A DNA stretch of 64,000 nt, taken from contig DATJRY010000019.1 in the NCBI GenBank assembly GCA_035504415.1, positions 122,218 to 186,217 of the forward strand, written 5' to 3'. Positions within the stretch are counted from its first letter, which is position 1. Each line of letters opens with the position of its first letter. Position numbers and translations under genes: made by a program. Below, piece after piece: positions 56,626 through 64,000 of this stretch. The notes below the pieces were generated by a model, which made no database searches, was not told the DNA's origin, and worked only from the letters and a program-made list of their open reading frames with translations. The stretch is from Candidatus Sulfotelmatobacter sp. Its GTDB lineage: Bacteria > Vulcanimicrobiota > Vulcanimicrobiia > Vulcanimicrobiales > Vulcanimicrobiaceae.

Positions 56626-57862
56626 GTGCGACATCAGACTGACGATCCGGCCGGCGACGCCGCGCCCGATCGCTCCTGGAGCTTCGAGGTGATCGGTTCG
56701 CGTGTGCTGCTCGGCGTGGGGCTGATCTCGCTGCTGCTCGCAGCCGCGTACTTCGTCCAACTCTCGACCGTGCAATCGTGGTTGACGCCGCCGCTGCGCG
56801 TCGCGTTCGGGGTGCTCGCCGGTCTGGCGCTGCTCGTCGGCGGCACGGCGCGGCTGGGTTCGCGGCGCAACCTCGTCGCCGAAGGGCTCACCGGGTTGGG
56901 CGCCTCGATCCTCTATCTCTCGATCTGGGGCGCTTTCGGCCCCTTCCAGCTGATCCGCGAGCCGCTGGCGTTCGGCGCGATGGTGCTCGTCAGCGCCTCG
57001 CTGGCGTTCGTCGCGTGGCGCACGCGCCGCCAGAGCATCGCGCTGTTCGGACTCGCCGGCGCGATGCTCACGCCCGCGCTGTTGGCGGCCGGACCGCTGC
57101 CGCCGGCGCTGTTGGCGTTGTACTTGTGCGTCGTGTGCGGCGCGATGCTGGTCCTCGCCGTGCACCGCGACTACCTCGCCGTCGAAGCGGCGACGCTGGC
57201 CGGCGCGCTCGCCTACGCCGGCGCCCTGGCGCCGAATCCGGAGCTGCACTGGACCGCGAATCACGTCGCGATCGTCGCCGCGGTGCTGTTCGCCGAGTTC
57301 GCGAGCGCGCTGTTCCTCGCCGCTCGGTGCGGCCGGCACCTACGCCGTCGTGCACCTGGTGCGCGATTTGCCGGACGTCACGCACCCGTTCTTCAACGAC
57401 GCGACCGGCGCGACGCTGGCGCTGCTGGCGGCGGCGGCGGTCGTCCTGCGCGATCAGCGCAGCTACGCGCCGCTGCTCCACCGGGACGAGCGTGACGCGT
57501 TCGGCTGGCTGTCGGTGGTCGCGGGGACGGCGCTTGCCCTCGCGACCACGGGCTGCGACCTGATCGCGCAGACCGCGCTGCCGAGCGGTGCCTGGACGCC
57601 GGCGACGCAGACCGCGTTGACGGTGCTGGGCGCGGTAGGGGCGAGCGCGCTCGTCGCGCTCGGCTTCCGTTATCGCTCGACCCGCACGCGCGTGACCGGC
57701 TTCGTCGTCTTCGGTCTCACGATCGCGAAGATGTACGCGTTCGACCTCGCCGCGCTGGGCAGTACCGAGCGGATCGTCTCGGCGCTCGTGCTCGGGACGC
57801 TGCTCGTCGTGGTCGCCGCTTGGTACCAGCCGGCAATGGTGCGGAGCAGGCGGGCCGCTTAA
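56626..57862 (+). pseudogene. DUF2339 membrane protein gene with a single-base frameshift
   Basis: A GTG start after GAAGGAG opens a frame with a hydrophilic leader and many helices (LGVGLISLLLAAAYFVQ, LTGLGASILYLSIWGAF and others), typical of DUF2339 proteins. Near 57322 the frame loses meaning (ARCGRHLRRRAPGAR), while the next frame continues the membrane protein as LGAAGTYAVVHLVRDLPDVTHPFF through GFVVFGLTIAKMYAFDLAAL to the end. Removing one base at about 57322 joins ASALFLA to LGAAGTYAVV. The family's function is unknown. The frameshift may be real or a sequencing slip. Confidence 0.75.
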
Positions 57863-57876
57863 CCGCCAGAGGAGTC

Positions 57877-57910
57877 CGATTTCCCCGCCGTGGCCTCGGC
57901 GGGGAAATCG
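57877..57910 (+). promoter_or_regulatory. Perfect 14-bp stem-loop upstream of kup
   Basis: CGATTTCCCCGCCG pairs completely with CGGCGGGGAAATCG around the six-base loop TGGCCT. It starts 15 nt after the DUF2339 stop and ends 26 nt before the kup GTG. It may terminate the upstream transcript or act in the kup leader; no U-tract follows, and it is too short for a known c-di-AMP riboswitch. Confidence 0.6.
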
Positions 57911-57936
57911 CGGCTCGAACGGGGAGAAGGGCGACC

Positions 57937-59802
57937 GTGACCGCGCGCCGCTCCCGCACGCACCTGGCCCTCGTCCTCGCCGCGATCGGGGTCGTCTTCG
58001 GTGACATCGGGACGAGCCCGCTCTACACGCTCAAGGTGTGTCTGGATCTGGCCGGCACGCACGGCCCGCGGGCGATCATGGGGATCTGCTCGCTCTTGTG
58101 CTGGGCGCTGATCGTCGTCGTGTGCATCAAGTACGTGACCTTCATCATGAAGGTCGACCACGACGGCGAAGGCGGCATCCTCGCGCTGCTGGCGCGCGCG
58201 ATCCCGCCCAGCCCGTACGGCGCGATCGTCAAGGCCGGCGCGCTGACGATCATCGTCGTGATCGGTGCCTCGATGCTGCTGGGCGACGGGCTAATCACGC
58301 CGGCGATCTCGGTCATCTCGGCCGTCGAAGGCCTCGAGGTCGCGAACCCCGCGTTCGCGCAGTGGGTGGTGCCGATCTCGCTGGTGGTGGTGGTCGGGCT
58401 GTTCGCGCTGCAAACCCGCGGCACCGAGAAGGTCGGCCGGCTGTTCGGTCCGGTGATGGTGCTGTGGTTCGTCACCATCGGCGTGCTCGGCGCGTGGGCG
58501 ATCGTGCGCGCGCCGGTGATCGTCGGAGCACTCGATCCGCGGCTGGCGATCGAGTTTCTCGTCCGGCACGGCCTGGCGGGGTTCACGATCTTGGGCGGCG
58601 TCGTGCTGGCGGTGACCGGCGTCGAGGCACTCTACGCCGATCTCTCGCACTTCGGCCGCGGCCCCATCGTGCTGGGCTGGTACACGATCGTCTTTCCGGC
58701 CCTGATCCTGAACTACTTCGGCCAAGGCGCGAACCTGCTGGTCGATCCGGCGGCGCGCGAGAACCCGTTCTTCGCGTTGGCACCGTCCGCGCTGCTGTTG
58801 CCGATGGTGCTCCTCGCGACGGCGGCGACCGTGATCGCCTCGCAGGCGCTGATCTCGGGGACGTTCACGCTGGTCGAGCAGGGCATCGCGCTGCAGTTGG
58901 CGCCGCGCGTGCTGGTGCGCCACACGTCCTCGGAGTACAAGGGACAGGTCTTCGTTCCGTCCGTCAATCGCTGGCTCGCGATCGGCTGCGCGATCCTGAT
59001 CGTCAGCTTCCGTTCCAGCGACCGCCTCGCCGCCGCCTACGGTCTGGCCGTGGCCTGCACGATGCTGTGCACCTCGCTCGCGTACTACGCCGTCATCACC
59101 CGCGTCTTGCACTGGAACCGCATCCTCTCGACGGTCCTGGTCGGGTGTTTCCTCGTCGTCGACGGCAGCCTGGTGCTGGCGTCGCTGCCGAAGTTTCTCG
59201 ACGGCGGTTGGATCCCGCTGGCGATCAGCGCGGTGTTGGTGCTGGTGAGCACGACCTGGCTGCAAGGCCGGCGGCACCTGGCCAGCGCGCTCGCCGCGCA
59301 GCAAGTCTCGATCGACGACGTGCTCGAGAAGCTGCCGGCCGGGATGGGCGAGTCGGGGACGATGGTGTTCCTCACCCCCGATCCGCGGGGTGTCCCGTTC
59401 TTGGCGCGCCATCGCTGGATTCGCGACCGCGCGCAAGAGGAGCGCATCGTGGTCATGAACATCACGCGCGCGCCGACGCCGTACATGAGCGATCACGACC
59501 GCGTCACCGTCGAGCGCTTCTCGCTGCGCCTGGTGCGCGTGATCGCGCGCTTCGGCTACATGGAGGCGCCGCGCATCGATCCGATCCTCAAGTCGTGCGA
59601 CGCGTTCGGGCTCGACCTCGACCGCGACGACACGTCGTTCTTCTACGCCGACCCGAAGATCGAGGCGGCGGAGAAGCACGGCTGGCCGGCGTGGCGTCGC
59701 GAACTGTTCGCGACCTTGCAACGCAACGCACGCCCGTTGCCCGACGATCTGCGCATCCGCGCCGAGCGGCGCATCGAGCTGGGCGTCACCGTCGCGATGT
59801 GA
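57937..59802 (+). CDS. kup: KUP-type potassium transporter
   Basis: A 621-residue potassium uptake protein with twelve helices and a cytoplasmic C-terminal domain of about 170 residues. The family signature GDIGTSPLYTLK is at the N-terminus, followed by VDHDGEGGILALLAR, GVEALYADLSHFGRGP and LNYFGQGANLL. KUP proteins import K+ with protons. GTG start follows GGGGAGAAGG. A strong stem-loop precedes it, and a Na+/H+ antiporter gene lies downstream, so the region deals with ion balance. Confidence 0.93.
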   Translation: MTARRSRTHLALVLAAIGVVFGDIGTSPLYTLKVCLDLAGTHGPRAIMGICSLLCWALIVVVCIKYVTFIMKVDHDGEGGILALLARAIPPSPYGAIVKAGALTIIVVIGASMLLGDGLITPAISVISAVEGLEVANPAFAQWVVPISLVVVVGLFALQTRGTEKVGRLFGPVMVLWFVTIGVLGAWAIVRAPVIVGALDPRLAIEFLVRHGLAGFTILGGVVLAVTGVEALYADLSHFGRGPIVLGWYTIVFPALILNYFGQGANLLVDPAARENPFFALAPSALLLPMVLLATAATVIASQALISGTFTLVEQGIALQLAPRVLVRHTSSEYKGQVFVPSVNRWLAIGCAILIVSFRSSDRLAAAYGLAVACTMLCTSLAYYAVITRVLHWNRILSTVLVGCFLVVDGSLVLASLPKFLDGGWIPLAISAVLVLVSTTWLQGRRHLASALAAQQVSIDDVLEKLPAGMGESGTMVFLTPDPRGVPFLARHRWIRDRAQEERIVVMNITRAPTPYMSDHDRVTVERFSLRLVRVIARFGYMEAPRIDPILKSCDAFGLDLDRDDTSFFYADPKIEAAEKHGWPAWRRELFATLQRNARPLPDDLRIRAERRIELGVTVAM

Positions 59803-59881
59803 TCCCCGTCGTCGCGATTTCTTGACGAGCCTGGCAATCCGCTGGGATACGGATCGCGCGCGAACGGGTACGTTTCCCGCC

Positions 59882-60193
59882 ATGAAACTCGCACTCGTTC
59901 GCTCGTTCGTCCTGGCCGGCGCCGTCGCCGCGACGCTCACCGTGAGCGTTCCCCGTCCGGCCGCGGCCGACACCGGCTCGACCGCCGCGATCGCGGCGGC
60001 CGCCCTGATCGTCGGTGGGCTGATCTTCGACAGCAGCCGCAATCAGTATTACTACGTCAGCGGCGGCCACCGCCGCTACGTCGACAACAACACGGCCTCG
60101 TACTACCGCAACCACGGCGGTCGTTACCGCGACAACCACGGCAGCTGGCACGGGAACGGCTACCACGACCCCCGCGGCGGCTACCACCACTAG
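59882..60193 (+). CDS. Small exported His/Tyr/Gly-rich protein
   Basis: A 103-residue protein with a signal peptide (ending PAAADTG), one hydrophobic segment (AIAAAALIVGGLIFD) and a C-terminal tail rich in His, Tyr, Gly and Asn (GGHRRYVDNNTASYYRNHGG, then repeated N-H-G and ending GGYHH). The tail could bind metal ions or mediate surface contacts; this is inference. Preceded by about 80 nt without another gene. Confidence 0.65.
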   Translation: MKLALVRSFVLAGAVAATLTVSVPRPAAADTGSTAAIAAAALIVGGLIFDSSRNQYYYVSGGHRRYVDNNTASYYRNHGGRYRDNHGSWHGNGYHDPRGGYHH

Positions 60194-60211
60194 GGCTGCA
60201 ACGCCGGGCCG

Positions 60212-61840
60212 TTGGGCGGCGTCCGTAAGGACGTGGTGCTCGGCGGCCTTCTGACCATCGTCTTGGCCGGCATCGTCGGACTGGCGCTGCTGGCCAAGAT
60301 GATCCGCGTTCCGTACCCGGTCGTGTTCGTGCTGGGCGGCGTCGTGCTGGCGCTGATCCCCGGCGTCCCGACCATCACCCTCGACCCGAACCTGGTCTTC
60401 CTCTTGTTCTTGCCGCCGCTGATCTTCGGCGACGGCTGGACCAGCGACGCGCGGGCGTTGGTGCGCTTCCGGCGGCCGATCCTCTCGCTCTCGATCGGGC
60501 TGGTCATCTGCACCTCCGCGGTGGTGGCGTTCCTCGCCCATCAGCTGATCGGGCTGCCGCTCGCGGTCGGCTTCGTGCTGGGCGGCATCCTCTCGCCGAC
60601 CGACGCCGTCGCCACCGACGCGATGACCGAGCACGCCGCGCTGCCCAAAGCGCTGATCGCGATCGTGGGCGGCGAGAGCCTGGTCAACGACGCCTCGGGG
60701 TTGGTGGTCTACCGCTTCGCGATCGCGGCGCTGGCGACCGGGACGTTCTCACTGCTGGCGGCGAGCGTGCAGTTCGTCTACGTCATCGTCGCCGGCATCG
60801 CGGTCGGGCTCGCCGGGGCGTGGCTGCTCGCGAAGCTGATGAAGCTCATCCGGCGCAAAGGGCTGGGCGACCCGATGATCTCGGTCTCGATCTCGCTGAT
60901 CACGCCGTTCGCCGTCTACGTCCCGGCCGACGCGATCGGCGCCTCGGGCGTGCTGGCCTCGTTGGCGGCCGGGATCGCCCTCTCGCGCGTGCCGACGCTG
61001 TTCGATGCCGAATCGCGGCTGCAAGCGATCTCGGTCTGGCAGCTGCTGTTCTTCACCTTCAACGGCGCGGCGTTCGCGCTGATCGGTCTGCAGCTGCGCG
61101 AGATCGTGCACGGGCTGAGCCGCTACTCGGTCTGGACGCTGATCGGCTGGACGCTGGCGATCACGTTCACGCTGCTGCTCGTGCGTTTCATCTGGGGCTT
61201 CGTCGCCCTCTACCTGCCGTACCGGCTCTTCCCCGAGCAGCGCGAAGGGAAGTTCAGTTGGCCCGGACTGACGATCATCGCGTTCTCGGGACTGCGCGGG
61301 ATCGTCTCGCTGGCGGCCGCGTTGGCGATTCCGACCAGCCTGGGGATCGTGCCGTTCCCCGACCGCGACCTGGTGCAGTTCCTGACCTTCGGCGTCATCC
61401 TCGTCACGTTGGTCGGCGGCGGTCTGCTCATGCCGCTGCTCGTCCGTACGCTCGGACCGCACCTGGAGGGCGACGGCGCGGAGGTGGAGCGTGCGACGGC
61501 GCTGGCGCGCGTCACCACCGCGCGAGCCGGGCGCGATCGTCTCAAAGCGCTCGAGTCGGGATTGAGCAGTCCGGCCGACTGGGAAGTCGCGGGCCGTCTC
61601 GAGGCCGAGTACGACCAGCGGCTGGCGCACTTCGGCGCGCACGCGGACGGCGCGGGGAGCGTCGGCGCGGACGGCAGCGATCACGCGACCGAGCAGCGGC
61701 TGCGCCGCGAAGCGTACGAGGCCGAGCGTGCCGCGCTGAGCGGACTGCGCCGCGCCGGGACGATCGGCGACGACGTCTACCGCGAGCTCGAGTGGGAGAT
61801 CGATCTGGCCGAAGCCAGCCTCGGCGATCGGCTACAGTAA
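60212..61840 (+). CDS. CPA1-family sodium/proton antiporter
   Basis: A 542-residue membrane protein with about twelve helices and a C-terminal cytoplasmic part of about 120 residues. CPA1 hallmarks are FLLFLPPLIFGDGW, the GGILSPTDAVATDA segment and VGGESLVNDASGLVVYRFA with the ion-binding ND pair, plus FSGLRGIVSLAAALAIP. It exports Na+ in exchange for protons. TTG at 60212 is used as start; GTG codons at 60233 and 60236, close behind AAGGA, are alternatives. Its stop overlaps the convergent response regulator gene by nine bases. Confidence 0.9.
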   Translation: MGGVRKDVVLGGLLTIVLAGIVGLALLAKMIRVPYPVVFVLGGVVLALIPGVPTITLDPNLVFLLFLPPLIFGDGWTSDARALVRFRRPILSLSIGLVICTSAVVAFLAHQLIGLPLAVGFVLGGILSPTDAVATDAMTEHAALPKALIAIVGGESLVNDASGLVVYRFAIAALATGTFSLLAASVQFVYVIVAGIAVGLAGAWLLAKLMKLIRRKGLGDPMISVSISLITPFAVYVPADAIGASGVLASLAAGIALSRVPTLFDAESRLQAISVWQLLFFTFNGAAFALIGLQLREIVHGLSRYSVWTLIGWTLAITFTLLLVRFIWGFVALYLPYRLFPEQREGKFSWPGLTIIAFSGLRGIVSLAAALAIPTSLGIVPFPDRDLVQFLTFGVILVTLVGGGLLMPLLVRTLGPHLEGDGAEVERATALARVTTARAGRDRLKALESGLSSPADWEVAGRLEAEYDQRLAHFGAHADGAGSVGADGSDHATEQRLRREAYEAERAALSGLRRAGTIGDDVYRELEWEIDLAEASLGDRLQ

Positions 61841-62440
61841 ACCCATCTCGCGGGCGCGTGAGATCGCTTCGACGCGGTTGCGGGCGTCGAGCTTTTGCAT
61901 GCACGTGCGCAGGTAGGCCTTGATCGTGTTGGGGCTCAAGTTCATCGCGTCGGCGATCTCGAGGTTGGTCTCGCCGGTCGCGACGCGTCGCAGCACGTCG
62001 TACTCGCGGCGCGCGATCGGCGAGCGCGCGTCACGGCGGTGCGAACCGCCGGCGCGTCGGCCGCCGTCGCCGTCGGGCCGCATGGCGCGTGCGATGCCCT
62101 CGACCAGATCCATGCGGGTCGCGTCCTTGGGCAGCACGCCGTCGGCGCCCGCTTCGAGCGCCGCGTCGACCGCCGGATGGTCGGGATAGGCGGTGAACAG
62201 CACGACCTTGGCCGCGGTCCGTTCGCGCAGCGCGCGGATCAGCTCGGGGGCCAGCATGTCGGGCAGCCGCAGATCGAGCAGGATCAGGTGCGGATCGGCG
62301 GCCACGACGATCGCCAGCGCCTCTTTGCCGGTCGCGGCATAGCCGGCCAGCGCGATCCCGCTGCAGCTCTGCGCCAGCATCTCGACGCCGTCGCGCACGA
62401 CCGGATGGTCGTCGACGACCAGCACGCGCACGGTGCTCAT
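61832..62440 (-). CDS. NarL/LuxR-family response regulator
   Basis: A 202-residue two-component regulator. The receiver domain has VLVVDDHPVVRDG, the phospho-acceptor Asp56 in LILLDLRLPD and the lysine in GVLPKDATR. A basic linker (about 130-140) leads to the LuxR HTH: REYDVLRRVATGETNLEIADAMNLSPNTIKAYL. The ATG overlaps the stop of its cognate kinase (ATGA). Targets are unknown; the adjacent divergent gene for a binding protein is a candidate. Confidence 0.92.
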   Translation of the reverse strand: MSTVRVLVVDDHPVVRDGVEMLAQSCSGIALAGYAATGKEALAIVVAADPHLILLDLRLPDMLAPELIRALRERTAAKVVLFTAYPDHPAVDAALEAGADGVLPKDATRMDLVEGIARAMRPDGDGGRRAGGSHRRDARSPIARREYDVLRRVATGETNLEIADAMNLSPNTIKAYLRTCMQKLDARNRVEAISRAREMGLL

Positions 62441-63669
62441 GCCGGGACCCACGCGCGTAGGCTGACGCCGCCGTCGCCCTCGTCGTTGACCTGCAGGTGC
62501 CCGCCGTGCTCGGCCAGCGCCGTGCCGATCGCCTCGAGCCCGAAGCCGCGCGCGTGCTCCGCCGCCGGCTGCAGCCCGATCCCGTCGTCGGTCACCGTGA
62601 CCGCGACGCCGGCGCGCAGCGCCGCGACGGTGACGACGACGTTGCTCGCGTGCGCGTGCTTTTCGATGTTGAGCAGCCCTTCTTTGGCGGCCGCCAGCAG
62701 CAGCTGCAAGCGCGATTTCTCCAGCGGCGGGAGGACGTCGAGCATGATCAGCTTGGCCGGCACGGCCGTGCGCTCGGAAAACGCGGCGCAGGCGGCTTCA
62801 ATCGCGGCGCCGAGCGCCAGCTGCTCGGAGGGCGTGCGCAGCGCGCGCAGCGACTCGCGCAGCGTCACCGCCGCCTCGCTGGCTTGCCTTTCGATCGCCA
62901 GCAGCCGCTCGCGCAGCGCCTCGTCGACGACGGCGTCTTCGCTGGCGCTGCGCACGCCGGCGGTGATCGCGAAGAGCATCGCCCCGATCGTGTCGTGCAG
63001 GTCGAGCGCCATCCGCTGGCGCTCCTCGTGCATCGCGATCTCGGCGGCGTGGCGCGCGCGCTCGGCGACCAGCAGCGCGTCGGCGGTGCGGTCCGCGACG
63101 CGCTCGACGATCGCGGCCGCGCGGTTGCCGAACGTGCCGCGTTCGCGCAGGCCGCCCAGCAGCACGCCCACCCGCTGCTCGTTGCAGCTGATCGGCGCCG
63201 CGATCATGCGCTGAATGTCCTCGACCGCGACGTTGGCGTCGTAGTCGTGCGTGATCGCACCCGAGCCGAAGTAGTCGTCGACCCACTCGAGGGTGCCGAG
63301 CTGGTAGACCTTCCCGCCCAAGCCGCAGCCGCGCTGCAAGGTCAGCCCGACGAACTCGTCGGTGCGGTTGCCGCTGGTATACCGGATGCGGACGCTGTCT
63401 CGCCCGGTGCGGTCGCCGAACCAGGCGACGTGGAAGCCGTACTCGTTGGTGAGCAAACGAACGGTTTCGCGCAGGACTTTGTCGCGATCGACCAAGGCCA
63501 GGATCGCAGCCAGCTCGCGATCGAGCTCGCTGAGCTCGTCGGCGGCCAACTGGTAGCGGGAAAGCGCGCGCGAGAGACGGGCCAACGGCAATCCTCGTCG
63601 GGCGGTGATTGGGCGCCGTCGTTCGCGCGGCGCAAAGTACCTCCCTTCGGGTGTAGCATCGCGCGGCAC
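62437..63669 (-). CDS. GAF-domain sensor histidine kinase (HisKA_3 / NarL type)
   Basis: A cytosolic kinase of up to 410 residues without membrane helices. A coiled-coil start is followed by a GAF-like domain (about 60-200) with an HVAWFGDRTGRDSVRI sensor region and two Cys (GCGLGG, SCNEQR). The dimerisation box is ERQRMALDLHDTIGAMLFAI, phospho-acceptor His225, and the ATPase shows LAAAKEGLLNIEKHA and TDDGIGL. The start is uncertain: GTG at 63669 gives the longest form, but an in-frame TTG about 75 nt inside is also possible. Confidence 0.88.
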   Translation of the reverse strand: MPRDATPEGRYFAPRERRRPITARRGLPLARLSRALSRYQLAADELSELDRELAAILALVDRDKVLRETVRLLTNEYGFHVAWFGDRTGRDSVRIRYTSGNRTDEFVGLTLQRGCGLGGKVYQLGTLEWVDDYFGSGAITHDYDANVAVEDIQRMIAAPISCNEQRVGVLLGGLRERGTFGNRAAAIVERVADRTADALLVAERARHAAEIAMHEERQRMALDLHDTIGAMLFAITAGVRSASEDAVVDEALRERLLAIERQASEAAVTLRESLRALRTPSEQLALGAAIEAACAAFSERTAVPAKLIMLDVLPPLEKSRLQLLLAAAKEGLLNIEKHAHASNVVVTVAALRAGVAVTVTDDGIGLQPAAEHARGFGLEAIGTALAEHGGHLQVNDEGDGGVSLRAWVPA

Positions 63670-63702
63670 TGATTTGCAATACTCGTCCCGGCAAGCCCTG
63701 AT

Positions 63703-63742
63703 GGCACGCGCACCGGCGGAGACGCCGACCGGTGCGCGTGCC
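63703..63742 (+). promoter_or_regulatory. Perfect 14-bp stem-loop in the leader of the last gene
   Basis: GGCACGCGCACCGG pairs with CCGGTGCGCGTGCC around a 12-base loop. It lies between two divergent genes, 33 nt upstream of the GTG of the binding-protein gene, so it cannot terminate an incoming gene from either side in an obvious way; a leader element or operator is more likely. Confidence 0.55.
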
Positions 63743-63775
63743 CGACCACGTCCCGAACCGACCGGAGGTAGACCC

Positions 63776-64000
63776 GTGACTCGACGCCGCGTTCTCGTGC
63801 GCTCGATCGGCGCTGCACTCGCCGCCGCGCTGCTCGCGCTCGGAGCTCGCCCGCCGGAACCGGCGAAGGCCGCCGGGAGCGACGTGACCGTGGGCGTGAT
63901 CTACTCGAAGACCGGGTTCTTGGGCAGCTACGGCCAGCAGTACATGGACGGCTTCCAGGCCGGGCTGGATTACGCGACGCACGGCACCGGGATGGCCGCC
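63776..64000 (+). CDS. Start of an amino-acid-type ABC substrate-binding protein (3' truncated by window edge)
   Basis: A GTG start six bases after GGAGGT opens a frame that reaches the window end (75 codons). It has a signal peptide with a basic start (TRRRVLVRSIGAALAAALL) and cleavage near EPAKAAGSD. The mature part begins VTVGVIYSKTGFLGSYGQQY, matching the N-terminus of Peripla_BP_6 proteins like the two at 34807-37322. The rest of the transporter presumably follows beyond the window. Confidence 0.75.
   Translation, partial: MTRRRVLVRSIGAALAAALLALGARPPEPAKAAGSDVTVGVIYSKTGFLGSYGQQYMDGFQAGLDYATHGTGMAA

Noticed and set aside
57877..57910. c-di-AMP (ydaO/kimA-type) riboswitch upstream of kup
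   Set aside because: The leader is only about 70 nt and holds one simple hairpin; the known riboswitch needs a much longer pseudo-twofold fold.

Overview
The window is a GC-rich (about 70%), densely packed bacterial chromosome segment with about 70 genes, many start/stop overlaps of 1 to 4 nt, and frequent GTG/TTG starts. I recognise no rRNA, tRNA, CRISPR array, insertion sequence or phage gene. The respiratory genes follow the actinobacterial plan (a Rieske protein with several N-terminal membrane segments, a di-haem cytochrome c instead of cytochrome c1, a small oxidase subunit IV). Much of the rest looks like an aerobic soil heterotroph from a deep GC-rich lineage (Eremiobacterota/Vulcanimicrobiota, Dormibacterota or a relative). 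That assignment is inference from gene style, not from a marker gene.

Region by region. 1-7.8 kb: a divergent bc1-aa3 respiratory cluster, ctaE-qcrA-qcrB-ctaG-qcrC leftward and ctaC-ctaD-ctaF rightward; the leftward unit ends with a shortened lactate/malate-dehydrogenase-like protein lacking the catalytic segment. 7.8-18.5 kb: a HemL-like aminotransferase and pterin dehydratase, an M28 peptidase, an RsbW-like kinase, a cyclophilin, Dps, a class A beta-lactamase-fold protein, a putative amidase, an S9 peptidase, and a P450 divergent from an ArsR regulator. 18.5-33.6 kb: a large BNR-repeat exported protein, a RuBisCO-like protein with an overlapping cupin gene, an SDR with an AraC regulator, a second and broken AraC gene, a PanE-like reductase, an orphan ABC-2 permease, an AlkA-like glycosylase, pirin, a peroxiredoxin, a Uma2 protein and an AidB-like acyl-CoA dehydrogenase.

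33.7-49.2 kb is the most coherent accessory block. A tightly overlapping leftward operon encodes a luciferase-type flavin monooxygenase, a beta-hydroxyacid dehydrogenase, a complete Liv-type ABC importer with two binding proteins, and a zinc alcohol dehydrogenase. Next to it lie a TetR regulator, a deacetylase plus amidohydrolase pair, and a rightward operon for a flavin reductase, a CocE-type hydrolase and an aldehyde dehydrogenase. Palindromes of the form TATC-N4-GATA occur in both divergent promoter regions, so one TetR regulon for import and oxidative/hydrolytic breakdown of an unknown compound is likely. The flavin reductase has no ATG, GTG or TTG start where promoter and ribosome binding site place it.

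49.2-64 kb: a DJ-1/PfpI gene frameshifted by an exact 8-bp tandem duplication, a multicopper oxidase, a glyoxalase-like protein, an ABC-2 exporter (ATPase plus one permease; the apparent second permease lies 25 kb away), an MscS channel, a frameshifted DUF2339 gene, a Kup potassium transporter preceded by a perfect 14-bp stem-loop, a CPA1 sodium/proton antiporter, a NarL-type two-component pair, and the start of a further amino-acid-type binding protein that runs off the window.
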